The notes below the pieces were generated by a model. The model saw only the letters and a list, made by a program, of their open reading frames with translations, did not search any database and was not told the origin of the DNA. The translations under genes were made by a program, and so were the position numbers. DNA of 64,000 bases from Grifola frondosa (taxonomy: Eukaryota > Basidiomycota > Agaricomycetes > Polyporales > Grifolaceae): NCBI GenBank assembly GCA_001683735.1, contig LUGG01000001.1, forward strand, positions 2,418,001 to 2,482,000. The letters run 5' to 3'. Positions 21,797 to 30,734 of this stretch are shown one piece after another; within the stretch, counting starts at the first letter, position 1, and each line of letters opens with the position of its first letter.

Positions 21797-22485
21797 AAGG
21801 TACCGACATTAATTATGTAACAAGAGGGGATACCAAAGCTTACGCGGATTTAATACACGAGTATTCAAAATATTCTTACGTAATCCTTCAAGGCGCTCTA
21901 TTGCTAGCAGAACATGTTCGAAGTCCTCGTCATGCATCTGGGATAAATCGGCTTCCATATCAGATCCGGACATGTCAGTGAAATTGTCATCCAATGACAT
22001 GGGAATTGGGGAAGTGACCGGAGACAAGGTAATGGGTGAAATACTAGAAGACGACTCAGCAGAGCTCAGATCAACATCGATATCGACATCGGTAAGCGTT
22101 GGCGAAGGCGGGGAGGGTACAGGCCGAATATCAAATCTGACTTGAATGATTTCCTGTCAAGAGTATTACTAAGCTTCTAGATACAGATCTATATACAAAT
22201 CGGGTGACGAACCTCGAGATGGGTGTTAGCATTGCACAGAGCTTGCTCGACATTTGCAAGGAGCTGTTGTCGCTCAGTAGGTTGGTGTCGACGAGACATG
22301 GAGCGCAGTCGGGATGGTGGGGTAAGCAGTGTTTCTACCGTATCATTATATACATAGCTGTGATTAACTTTGACCAGCTGCCGCTTCACCCGGACTCACT
22401 CAGCCGAACACATCTCACGGTATTCCCTGTATGGCGCAAGTGCTTGCGTCAGGAACCGTGCTCCTGGCGAACTTTGAACGAGATG

Positions 22486-23100
22486 AATGATTCTGATGAG
22501 ATCGCACCGGCCACTAGAAGCGCACAACACTCTATGAGAAGATCAAGGTCAACCGCGAGTGATGTGCGGCGTCCCATACAAACATTCGGTGCATTCATAT
22601 CGCTGCAGCCATGTTGTTTGGTCTTTTATGGTCTTTTTCTTTGGTCTTCCTTACAATGGCGAATTAGAGTCGTGGGGTTGGTTCGCACGACACGAAATGC
22701 AAGAAATATGCGCAGTCTTTCCGCCCGCCACATTGATATCGGTTGCGTCTGTGGTGATCCTCATTCACGACATGCATGTGAATATAACTGCGGTAAGTTG
22801 CCTGCCTTCTCTCCCGAGTTTATTAAAGAAATATTCCGGACATATTTCTTACGTCTGGTCTCATATACCCCCGACATTACCGGCAGATGTTTGACAGTCG
22901 CATAGCCTATCGCTATCATTAGTGAGCATTGGTGGCGCCCACGGTTTGAAGCGCGATCCTTCATATTATACAACTGGCTCCGGCATATACTTGCAGCTGA
23001 CTCCGACAAACGATGTATCGTTAAGGCAGCCCATATTCTGTGGCGCTTTATTCTCACAACGCTCGCCTATATCGACCAGCACCGTTATTTTCCTCCACGT
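22486..23100. other. No recognised gene between Harbinger and the capture element
   Basis: A plus-strand ORF of 111 codons at 22559-22894 contains a hydrophobic stretch (ATLISVASVVILI), and a second reading near 22925-23100 gives WWRPRFEARSFILYNWLRHI. They could be exons of a broken host gene, but I cannot identify it. The sequence is cut at 23101 by the next element. Confidence 0.3.
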
Positions 23101-23140
23101 CAGCAAAATCCGATATGTCTTGAGTTGTCTTTTTTAGCTC

Positions 23141-23190
23141 TTAAACTATCTTAAACTATCTTAAACTATCTTAAATCATCTTAAACTATC
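23141..23190. repeat. Decamer tandem repeat
   Basis: Five consecutive 10-bp units TTAAACTATC; the fourth reads TTAAATCATC. It is subterminal in the putative capture element. Confidence 0.9.
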
Positions 23191-23869
23191 TGAATTGTCT
23201 TGTTTGTTCTTGGTGAGGAATTCTAAGAAAAGGAAGAGGCTCCAGACAAATCAGACGGCTGGTGTCAGTGTGAGTGGAAAATATTTCAGATGCACAAGAC
23301 GAGGATAAGACAATAAAGACAAACCAGACAACATCACTTTGTCAGTTTCAAGACTGCTCCGATGATTCTCAGATTTCCCAGAGCCACACAGACCACGAAG
23401 TCGAAAAAGCATCTTAAGATGGAGTCAAACTAATTTATCTGGGGCCTCTGGTAGGTCTTTATCAGTACTTAATTATCTGAATTGATCCGTGCATCTCTGC
23501 ACGGAATCTCTAAATTTCATCCTGGTCGCACCAAAGTTCGCTTTGCACAAATAGCGGAGCATGCTCATCCTCGTTTGCTCTGAAATTCATGTCGCCGTTG
23601 TTCTGCTTCTTGCGAGGCCTCGCATGCAGCACTCTCGATCGCCAAAGTGTTCTTCATGCTCTCGTTCGGCATTTTCCTAGCGCAACTCCCCGGACCAGAA
23701 TGTGCAGAAGGCACAAGGGTGACAGTGCGAGGAGTGGGTGACACCGGCGGTCAAATGGTTGTTTCGGGAAGAATGATAGGCGGCGCCGCCCTAGACATAG
23801 GTATTGCCGCATCACTTCACTACTCCGCTCCCGGGCGCACAGCCTGACCTCCCGTACACAATTAGCCAG

Positions 23870-24230
23870 TCCAGCCTGTGCAGGCCAACCATAAAGATCT
23901 GGACAAGCACGTCCGACTCAGGGATGTATGTGGGCGGCACCAGGTGTGCTGTGAAAGCCACTGGGAGGGGAAGCGCACCCTGCAGGTGCACGGGTGTCGC
24001 GCTTTCTCAGCGCTTCGACTTCGTTCCAAACGATCGCAGCAGCGAGAGCGACAGAGCGCGCACGAGGGGCGTGCGGCCCTTCTTCGGGCTGGACGGATGG
24101 GAGCGGGCGACCGCCATGCTGCTCTGTGCTATGCCTGCACGCACGATGTCGACGTGGCCTTCCGCGGTGGTCTCGCCTTTGGCATCTGTGGAGCCGGCGT
24201 GTGGGAGCGTCAGGCTCATATAGCCTATTC
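23870..24230 (-). pseudogene. Possible oxidoreductase fragment (weak)
   Basis: A minus-strand frame reads LPLPVAFTAHLVPPTYIPES then DVLVQIFMVGLHRLD, which resembles the start of medium-chain (quinone reductase-type) dehydrogenases. Neighbouring frames contain KKGRTPLVRALSLSLLRSFG. A stop separates the parts. The resemblance is weak and based on a short stretch only. GC-rich codon-like composition suggests captured host DNA. Confidence 0.25.
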
Positions 24231-24359
24231 TGCGGGGAGGAGGGTGATATGGAGGGGAAGGATGTTGGGAGAGAGTGTGTGGGAAGCTTCACGGGAGACG
24301 TAGCGGGGATGGTCGCGGGTCCAGGTGAGGAAAGAGGAGGAAAGCGTGCAGCGGTGTCC

Positions 24360-24880
24360 GCATCATATGGTCACGTTCACTGCGTCGGCCATCGCGCGCA
24401 CCTCCTGTATGTCCTCTGGAGAGAGCTTGATGCTCAGCGTGCCCAGGTTCTCCTTCAAGTTCTGCAACTGCACAGAAACACGTCAGATTTTTGCGATGGC
24501 CAAATAGCAGAGCACGCACGCTGACCTTGGTGGTCCAGAGGATGGGAATGATGTCGTCGCCCTGCGCAAGCAGCCATGCGAGCGCGACCTGGCCTGCGGA
24601 GACGCTGTGCTTCTCGGCCAGCTGCTGGAGGCAGGAGTCCATTTTGAGGTTGTTGGGGAAGTTCCCCGCGAGTACCTGCAAGGCAGTTTGTGAGCGTGGC
24701 GGGCGCGGTTGGGACTGTGGCTGGCTCACCTTGTGATGCCACGTCGGAAGTTGGTTGGCTCGAAGTCGTCTGGGCTCCTCTGCGACGCCGGGAATCGGAA
24801 TGGGGTGGTGAGAGTGGTGAAGGCACTCACGTATCTGCCAGTGATGAGGCCGCATCCGGGGGGCAAGTACGCAACGATAG
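24360..24880 (-). pseudogene. Aldo/keto reductase gene fragment
   Basis: Minus-strand pieces in order: CGLITGRY, then SPDDFEPTNFRRGITR after an intron, then the segment NLKMDSCLQQLAEKHSVSAG leading into QVALAWLLAQGDDIIPI, then after another intron LQNLKENLGTLSIKLSPEDI. These are the C-terminal half of the YakC/YajO-like NADPH-dependent aldo/keto reductase fold, in which GDDIIPIPGT-type sequence contributes to cofactor binding. Here the expected PGT reads LWT, and the catalytic N-terminal half (Asp, Tyr, Lys, His) is absent. The preceding DNA switches to an unrelated STE12 fragment, so this is a captured, dead piece. Confidence 0.75.
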
Positions 24881-24899
24881 TGACATGCGGGATGCGGCA

Positions 24900-25275
24900 G
24901 CAGGGGGTGCTCACTTTGGGTTCTTCGAAAAACGCATCCACGCCGGGCTTCAGACCGTGCAGATCACTGAACATGCCCTCCTCGAACTCCATATTGCGTA
25001 TGGGTCGACCGAAGGCCTCAAAGTGGAAGATGAATGCACGGACGAGGTCGGTGCCGGTGATGTGGTAGAGGCCGGCCCAAAGAACACAGAAGACGTGCTC
25101 TTGGTTTGAGGACCAATTGGTTGAGTGCAGGGTGCGTGGAGTGCTTGGCCAATGGGCACGTCGGGCATGGCAGCGTCTATGCTTCAGCGGGAGGGGGCGG
25201 TTGTTAAGAAGAACTTGAGGCGGTCGAGGTGGATGAGCAGCTCGATGTGCGGGGCTATGCGGACTGACCTTGGGC
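24900..25275 (-). pseudogene. STE12-like transcription factor fragment
   Basis: Minus-strand frames give IELLIHLDRLKFFLTTAPSR, then in another frame CVLWAGLYHITGTDLVRAFI followed by FHFEAFGRPIRNMEFEEGMF and SDLHGLKPGVDAFFEEPK. This is the STE (homeodomain-like) DNA-binding region of STE12 factors, which control mating and filamentous growth in fungi. The two parts are not in one frame, the GRPVRNMKK lysines are missing, and the C-terminal end of the domain (CIRTQKKQKV...) is absent. It is joined directly to the aldo/keto reductase fragment on the same strand, so it cannot be a working factor. Confidence 0.75.
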
Positions 25276-26029
25276 GACGCTGTCATGTCTGTGCGGTGTC
25301 ACCGGATAGAGCCCACTAGCTACCGCATTTGGAAGCACAAGTTCAACTTCATTCGGCGCCTCTTACTTCACGTCTCTCGCTATGTCCTCAGTCCTCCTGA
25401 GTCCTGAGGCCTGACCACCGACCCTCCTCTCCATCGATGACACTGATGACCACCATCACTGACACCTATATCGAGAGCGACCAACCTCCTACGCTGGGTG
25501 TGTTTACCTATTACTCTCCCCTCTTAAATGACAACGTGTCCTGTGCCGCCTGCGACTCCGGCACTGAGTACCTGACTCTTGCAAAGATAATCCGGGGCCA
25601 AGAATTCGAAGGTTTAGACTCTTCTCATAAGAGTGCTCGTTGAGATGCTCCACTCGGAAGAAGCTGCAAACGATGTCGAAGACGACCTCGTGGCGCGCAT
25701 ACAGGGCGAGTTGCTGGAACAACAAGAACTTCTTGAAGACCCTATGGCCTGTTTCGGCGCCGCACTACCGCTCCTCTCCGTACCGATCCCGATCGACACC
25801 AGCCTGAGTTACGAGTTACAACGACAACCTCACGTATGATTACACAAGTGAGATGATACTCGGGCGCTGAAGCGATGACGGGAGGCAAAAGAATATTTTG
25901 AGATCTGTGAGCACGCTGAGGAGGTTCCTGTGGCATCCAGCTGGAGGCCCTCGGAAAAGCTTATGCTCGTGCAGTTGATTTTGTACAGAGAGGTGTGTCT
26001 CGAGCATAATCCTTGCTTTTAACAGTGAC

Positions 26030-26540
26030 AATCATCCTCAAGGGCATCGCAACCACGGAGGACGCGATCCTCGCATACGAGGCGGGCATGCAGTGCATCG
26101 TGTTTTTGAATCACAGCGGCCGATACCTCGATACCTCGTGCTCGGGATCGAGGTGCCCGTCGAAGTCGTCGCTGTGCTGCGTGGGTACCATCCCGGCCTG
26201 CACTTCGAGGTTACGTCGATGGTGGCGTGCACACGAGCAACGTGCTCAAGGCGATCACTCTTGGGGCGAAGGCTGTGGGCGTGGGACATTCATTCCTCTA
26301 TGCATTCTGCGCATGTGGCCAGGCGGGTGTCGAGAAGGCGATCCAGATCTTCAAGGTGAGTGCGCTCGTCCAATATCGGTGGGGGCTGAAGACGTAGGAC
26401 GAGTTCGAGATGAATATGCAGTTGCTGGGTGGACGGACGCTGGGCGAGCTCATTCCGGAGATCGTCGACGCTAGCGCACTCTCGTCTCACTTCGTGATGA
26501 CACCACAGGACAACCAATTCAACTCGACATGTACGTCGCA
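26030..26540 (+). pseudogene. FMN-dependent L-lactate dehydrogenase (cytochrome b2-like) fragment
   Basis: Plus-strand pieces are ILKGIATTEDAILAYEAG, IEVPVEVVAVLRGYHPGLHF, then VLKAITLGAKAVGVG, QAGVEKAIQIFK, and after an intron DEFEMNMQLLGGRTLGELIP, ending ALSSHFVMTPQDN. These form the C-terminal part of the FMN-binding barrel of the lactate/glycolate oxidase family, which oxidises L-2-hydroxy acids. The usual SNHGGRQLD reads LNHSGRYLD, and at least two frameshifts occur near 26130 and 26215. The heme domain and the front of the barrel are missing. It is a captured, inactive piece. Confidence 0.75.
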
Positions 26541-26974
26541 TTTTCTAACCATGTGCTGCATCAACCGCATCCCTGAACACATCCTCGTGCACTCCTATAT
26601 TGCATGCCCTCCTGCTGTGCTGTCCTATGCTCTTGCTTGTCTTACTGCTCTTAGCTGTCTTGTTGGTCTGGGTAGTCTTTTTCTTATCAGTTTCCCTCAA
26701 GCATGTTGGACTGGTCTTCATTAGCATGTTCTTATAGCACTTCTTTGCAGTCTTGTAATTCTTATATCTTAATTTAATTTTGAGTGAGCACTTATCTTGA
26801 AGATCTGAGGAGTCTGAATCATTTGTGCTGTCTTCAATGTCCGGCATGTCTGGAATGTCTGGAATGTCTTGAGTACATATGGCATGTAAAAAGGAGACAA
26901 ACCAGACAGCTCAAGACGAGAAAGACACATTCAGAGAGGGGGACCTTATGGATGGTCTGATAGGTCTGGTTCAC

Positions 26975-27004
26975 TCTGGAGTCTCTTGTACAAGAGACTC
27001 CAGA
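26975..27004. repeat. Perfect 30-bp palindrome
   Basis: TCTGGAGTCTCTTGT is immediately followed by its exact reverse complement, with no spacer. It lies 37 bp inside the right end of the putative capture element and may be part of its terminal structure. Confidence 0.9.
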
Positions 27005-27232
27005 TGAAAAAGAGTAAATAAGATGGATTTGGATTTTGCTGATGCAGGCGAGCATGAAGCCACAAGAATCGGTAAGTTTTGTTCCCATCAATCTCATCTC
27101 CTTGTCATGTAGAAACATAAATGCAACTATAGACGCCGTTATTCCCGCCGCAGTATTGCCAGAGGACAGAATAAAACGGTTTATTCTTCGGCACGACGGC
27201 CACATGTACATTCGGTCAAGTACTCGCGACAT

Positions 27233-27439
27233 CAGCAAAATCTCAATTTAACTTATCATATTTTTGTCTCTTAACTGCTCTTAAATGCACTTATAAAAAC
27301 CCTTATGAGATCTCTTTTATCTCTTAATTGCTCTTTTTGTTCTTAATTAAGAAGAAAAAGAGATATAAGACCTAAAAGTGAGTTCATAAGGGTTAGTTTA
27401 AGAGGAAAAAGCATGATAAGTCAAATCGAGATTTTGCTG
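27233..27439. mobile_element. 207-bp MITE with CAGCAAAATC ends
   Basis: It begins CAGCAAAATCTCAATTTAAC and ends with the near-complement. The inverted ends agree over roughly 30 bases with a few mismatches. The centre is a near-perfect 32-bp palindrome at 27331-27362 around TTCTTAATTAAGAA. AT lies on both sides (27231-27232, 27440-27441), a possible 2-bp duplication. The first ten bases equal those of the 3.9-kb element at 23101-27041, so both probably use the same transposase. Confidence 0.75.
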
Positions 27440-27718
27440 ATGGAGATGAGAATGGACTGTCAAAACTTCCTATCGCAGCGAAGTTCCTGGTGAAGAAGCT
27501 GTCCTTACGCTGTGTGTAATTTGTTGCCGCAGCCTGTCACAGGAATTGGGAACATCGCCCCCCGTAGTTCAACTTGTCATGTTTCCCATCTTTTGCCGCG
27601 GGTCTGAACGTCCGTTGGGGTATATCAAGGATCAGATTGTCAGAGACGAAACCATTCGCTCAATCACCTCTCGTATTTCGGCAGTCTCTAATATTTCCTC
27701 CTTCACTTTTTCCCTGTA

Positions 27719-29201
27719 ATGCCTGGGTTGAATTCGACCGGTGCGTGAACATCCGAGATAATTATTGCGATTTAATCACTACTCATACATTCACCAGATC
27801 CCTCATCGTACCGCGACTCTTCAGGCCATATAATTTCTCCATACTATGGCTACTTACCGACAAGGAGCGTTTGTATGATGTTCGTTGCGCTCTTCGGCAT
27901 ATCTACCAGTACGTCAACGCACACACGGAAAGCCTATGATAAAGGACTGATCTCGCATACTATTTTAGTCACGCACGTCGTTCAGGCGACATGGACTCGC
28001 AAGTGGTGGTTGCTCTATACCGTATGTCTTGCTGGATCTGGAGAGATCCTCGGATGGAGCGGGCGACTGTGGTCGAGCTACAGTACTTTGAACCAGAACC
28101 CCTACCTCATTCAGTGAGTGTTTTTATAGACACGTCTATAGCACTGTTCAATTGATTCTCTGCACCAGGATCGTGGTGACCATCCTGGCTCCAACCCCGC
28201 TCGTCGCTGCCCTCTTCATAATATTTTCTCGAATTACGGAGCGAATGGGGACTTGCTATAGTCGTCTTTCGCCTCGGTGGTGTGCGTATTTTGGCTTACA
28301 TATCACGCCAGAGCTAACAATCACAATATACAGACTCGAGAATATTCTTAACCTGTGTATGCTGTTCCCTTGTCCATCTGTTCAGTCCTTTTCACTGACT
28401 CCACTTCTTTCAGGATATCATCGCTCTGTTTGTCCAAGCGACGGGAGGTGGAATAGCGGCATCTTCTAACACCAACTCTCTAAGCAAACTGGTCAGTCAT
28501 TCCAAGTCTACATTTTAAACAGAGCATTTATCGTCATGGGCACACCGTATAGGGAAGCAACATCATGTTGGCGGGGATTGTTTTCCAGCTAGGTACTATT
28601 GACTTCGCTGGTGACCCTTATGTTCTGTTATTCACCGACGTTTTCGCAGTTTCGCTGTCGATTTTCAGTCTATTCATGGCCGAATATTATTTCCGGTATA
28701 TCCATGATAGGCCAGTTCGCAGCTCTGACGCGGACTCGCTTTCTACCGTGATCAGCTTTGGCCCTGGCCGTGAACCGCTGGACTTACGGTTGAAGTTGAT
28801 GATTGGGGGCTGTGCGCAAGTACATTCTTCTTGTTTGTCCGGTATGCATTCAGAACAGTTCTCGCTTGAGCAGCAGCTAAGATTGTTTCCAGTTCCATAT
28901 ACCGGACGGTTGAACTCGCCGACGGTTTTGGTGGCCGCATTATCAAGACGCAAGTGTACTTCAGTAAGTAATTGTATTTGCATCGATCCTCTGATGTTGA
29001 CACCGACGGCTTTCAGACGTTTTCGACGGAGCAATGGTTCTTCTTGCGATTTGGACGCTGAACTTCATGCACCCTGGCTTCTTACTGCGTCCCCGGCAAG
29101 TAACGGAGACAGTGATGATGCAGGATAAACGTGATGTATCGTCCACATGGCCTGGTCCTAGGTCTTCGACGCAAGTGACGCTATTGGAACATGCAAGTTA
29201 G
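27719..29201 (+). CDS. RTA1-like membrane protein (lipid-translocating exporter family)
   Basis: Ten exons are inferred: 27719-27740, 27798-27908, 27969-28113, 28169-28281, 28334-28356, 28414-28492, 28553-28592, 28650-28841, 28893-28963, 29017-29201. The protein starts MPGLNSTDPSS and has about seven membrane segments. It shows family landmarks: AGSGEILGWSGRLWSS, then NPYLIQIVVTILAPTPLVAA, then CDIIALFVQATGGGIA, and YRTVELADGFGGRIIKTQVY. RTA1 proteins are fungal plasma or vacuolar membrane proteins linked to resistance to toxic lipids and azoles. One base is missing for a continuous frame at the GGGGG run 28805-28809 in exon 8. It is therefore either a recent pseudogene or a sequence error. 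The gene ends 190 bp before DHFR on the same strand. Confidence 0.82.
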
Positions 29202-29391
29202 AGGAGGCTTGCGGCGGGCCTGGGCCTTCGGACATTATATCAATTATTTAAATACATGCGCTCGTTTTGAATTCATTGGATGATTGATACCGCAGTGTAA
29301 CTGCGTAATGACTAGTACTGTCCGTATGGGTTGTGCCAGCACGAGACGCGAGGGTAGCCCGCGAGCGCTCAGCGCTATTTCTCCAAATCTC

Positions 29392-30073
29392 ATGTCTCGC
29401 TTGACGATCATTGTAGCGGCTACACTTACCAACGGCATTGGTAAAAATTCACAACTGCCATGGCGGCTCTCGAAAGAAATATCCTACTTTGCGCGCGTCA
29501 CGTCTAACGCGCCAGAGGGGAGCCTGAACGCGGTGATCATGGGCAGAAATACTTGGGAGAGCATCCCACGAAAATTCAGGCCGCTTCCCAAACGTTTGAA
29601 CATTGTGATCAGCAGCAATGAGCAGTATGAGCTGTGCGTTGAAAAGAGATGTCTCTGTCAGATTTATAGCTCATGTAATTACCAGAACGCCTCCAGCAGC
29701 GACGGCCCCCATCTACCTGCACACAACCTTAAACTCCGCACTCGAGAGACTTTCACAGCCGGAAACGTTGGAGAAGCCTATTCATAGAGCTTTCATAATA
29801 GGAGGGGCATCGCTATACCGAGACACACTGTCAATTTCTCCGTCTTCGCAATCGTTCGTGGACCGAATCCTTCTCACGCGCATAATCTCTCCATCATTCG
29901 ACGACTGCGACGTGCATATGCCAGACTTCCAGTCAGTCGATACCTCCGCGGCGTCACATCCATGGAAGAGAGCGTCACATGAGGAGCTGCAGGCATGGAC
30001 AGGCATCGAGGTACCGGAAGGGATTCAGGAAGAAAATGGTGTACAGTACGAGTTCCAGATGTGGGTAAGATAG
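29392..30073 (+). CDS. DFR1: Dihydrofolate reductase
   Basis: Two exons (29392-29633 and 29686-30073) joined by a GTGCGT...CCAG intron encode 209 residues, the usual fungal size. It reduces dihydrofolate to tetrahydrofolate with NADPH for thymidylate and purine synthesis in the cytosol. Visible motifs are the N-terminal strand [16 protein letters not shown], substrate-site LPWRLSKE, cofactor-binding [18 protein letters not shown], and the second cofactor loop [12 protein letters not shown]. The C-terminal strand ends YEFQMWVR. The frame is intact. An upstream in-frame Met at 29311 exists, but the start at 29392 puts the family's first strand at the N-terminus. Confidence 0.93.
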
Positions 30074-30734
30074 TCCCGATGCCGGAGATACCCTGAAATC
30101 GCCTCCTGTATGTCGGTAATGCATCACACCTGAAGAATGCTCTGCGAGGAAATCGTGTGGGGGGAGTTAAGGCCTCGTGATTACGACTTTAGCCTTGTCG
30201 CTGTAAGATATGTCAAGGATTAGAAGACTGCGAAAATAATGTCGAAACATACCTGCTTGTGTTTAGGATTTTTCGAGCAGATGATGTAAATCCTTCCCTT
30301 CCGCCTCACCACGCTGCATCCATCGCACATTACTTTCACCGAAGACCGCACTTTCATCCCCCGGGCCAAAAAGGCAGTTGATTGGATACTCGGAGTAACG
30401 ACATGTGAGGGTGAGGATGTGCATGAGGTACAGATGCTGGCCGCAGACGAGAAAAGAGGGGCCTGCTGGAGGATAGCAAGGCGCGTAACATGGCGATAGG
30501 ACTTGAGTATAATTGTGTGAGCCTTGCAGCTTGCTTGCCGAGTTCTGTTCAGTCGTGATTCTGATCACGTGAAAGCGCCCCCGACGCAGTACCGCTTGAT
30601 GCAGCTTTTGAACTCCCTACATCGAATGTAGGCAGCCGAAACGCACTGCCCTCCGGCTTATTTCCTTCTTAATCTCCTTATCTTTATGACCCTTTGTCCT
30701 TAACTTTGTCGCTCAACAATCCATACATCTATAG
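30074..30734. other. Intergenic region, DHFR to transporter
   Basis: No supported gene. A 101-codon minus-strand ORF at 30263-30568 has no recognisable content. The stretch would hold the DHFR 3' UTR and the promoter of the downstream transporter. Confidence 0.4.

Larger units (their letters stand above)
16042..22299 (-). pseudogene. PIF/Harbinger DDE transposase, split by a foldback element in an intron
   Basis: The start is the ATG at 22299 (MSRRHQPTERQQLLANVEQ). After an intron the frame continues through an Asp/Ser-rich region to AIERLEGLRKNILNTRVLNP near 21857. A GTAAGC donor follows, and the matching acceptor (CCTTAG) sits at about 17252-17257 on the far side of the 4.5-kb insert. The frame then gives ERVPPSSSGIERYG, shifts one base near 17205, and continues VLKELSPDGFKHIVRVSPEM. 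The catalytic core shows YMGVDGSGIGIF (first D), LWADSAYPAETW (second D) and VRVRVEHGIGLLKGRFQSLR (catalytic E). Another one-base shift lies at the GGGGG run near 16500. The C-terminal end (SAFRERLKEMRPIIRH) stops at 16042-16044. It would excise and insert the element but is inactive as read. Confidence 0.8.
13146..22485. mobile_element. PIF/Harbinger DNA transposon with two convergent genes and a nested foldback insert
   Basis: An exact 14-bp inverted pair CTCGTTCAAAGTTC lies at 13149-13162 and, as its complement, at 22469-22482. Adding CAC/CAT outward gives a 17-bp terminal repeat with one mismatch, flanked on both sides by AAT (13143-13145 and 22486-22488), a possible 3-bp target duplication as expected for this superfamily. 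The pair encloses exactly the two genes typical of the superfamily: an accessory DNA-binding-type gene on plus (13426-15880) and a DDE transposase on minus (16042-22299). About 4.5 kb of the length is a later foldback insertion. Both genes are frame-broken. The terminal repeats are short, so the exact ends are less secure than the identity of the element. Confidence 0.75.
23101..27041. mobile_element. Putative Pack-type (gene-capturing) DNA element
   Basis: The 3941-bp segment starts CAGCAAAATCC and ends with the complement GGATTTTGCTG. The zones next to both ends share TGTCTT, AGACA and CTTAAACT-type motifs. The interior lacks transposase sequence but holds frame-broken pieces of at least three unrelated host genes in both orientations: aldo/keto reductase, STE12-like factor and L-lactate dehydrogenase. 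Some retain introns. That is the pattern of Pack-type elements that pick up genomic DNA. No clear target duplication was found, so the ends are a proposal. An alternative is an ancient rearranged gene cluster with chance inverted ends. Confidence 0.55.

Noticed and set aside
17687..21981. Several ORFs of 60-130 codons within the foldback arms, including mirror-image identical ones
   Set aside because: They are translations of the 31-bp repeat or of the duplicated arm; equal open frames on both strands follow from the inverted repeat, and no domain is visible.
24289..24855. A single 188-codon intact aldo/keto reductase-like protein
   Set aside because: The frame runs through introns and unrelated sequence at both ends; only the central segment matches the family.
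27042..27232. Exon of a membrane protein between the two CAGCAAAATC elements
   Set aside because: A hydrophobic minus-strand reading exists (NTAAGITASIVAFMFLH), but it is too short and lacks a partner exon to support a call.
30263..30568. 101-codon minus-strand ORF downstream of DHFR
   Set aside because: No domain or family resemblance; lies in expected 3' UTR and promoter DNA.
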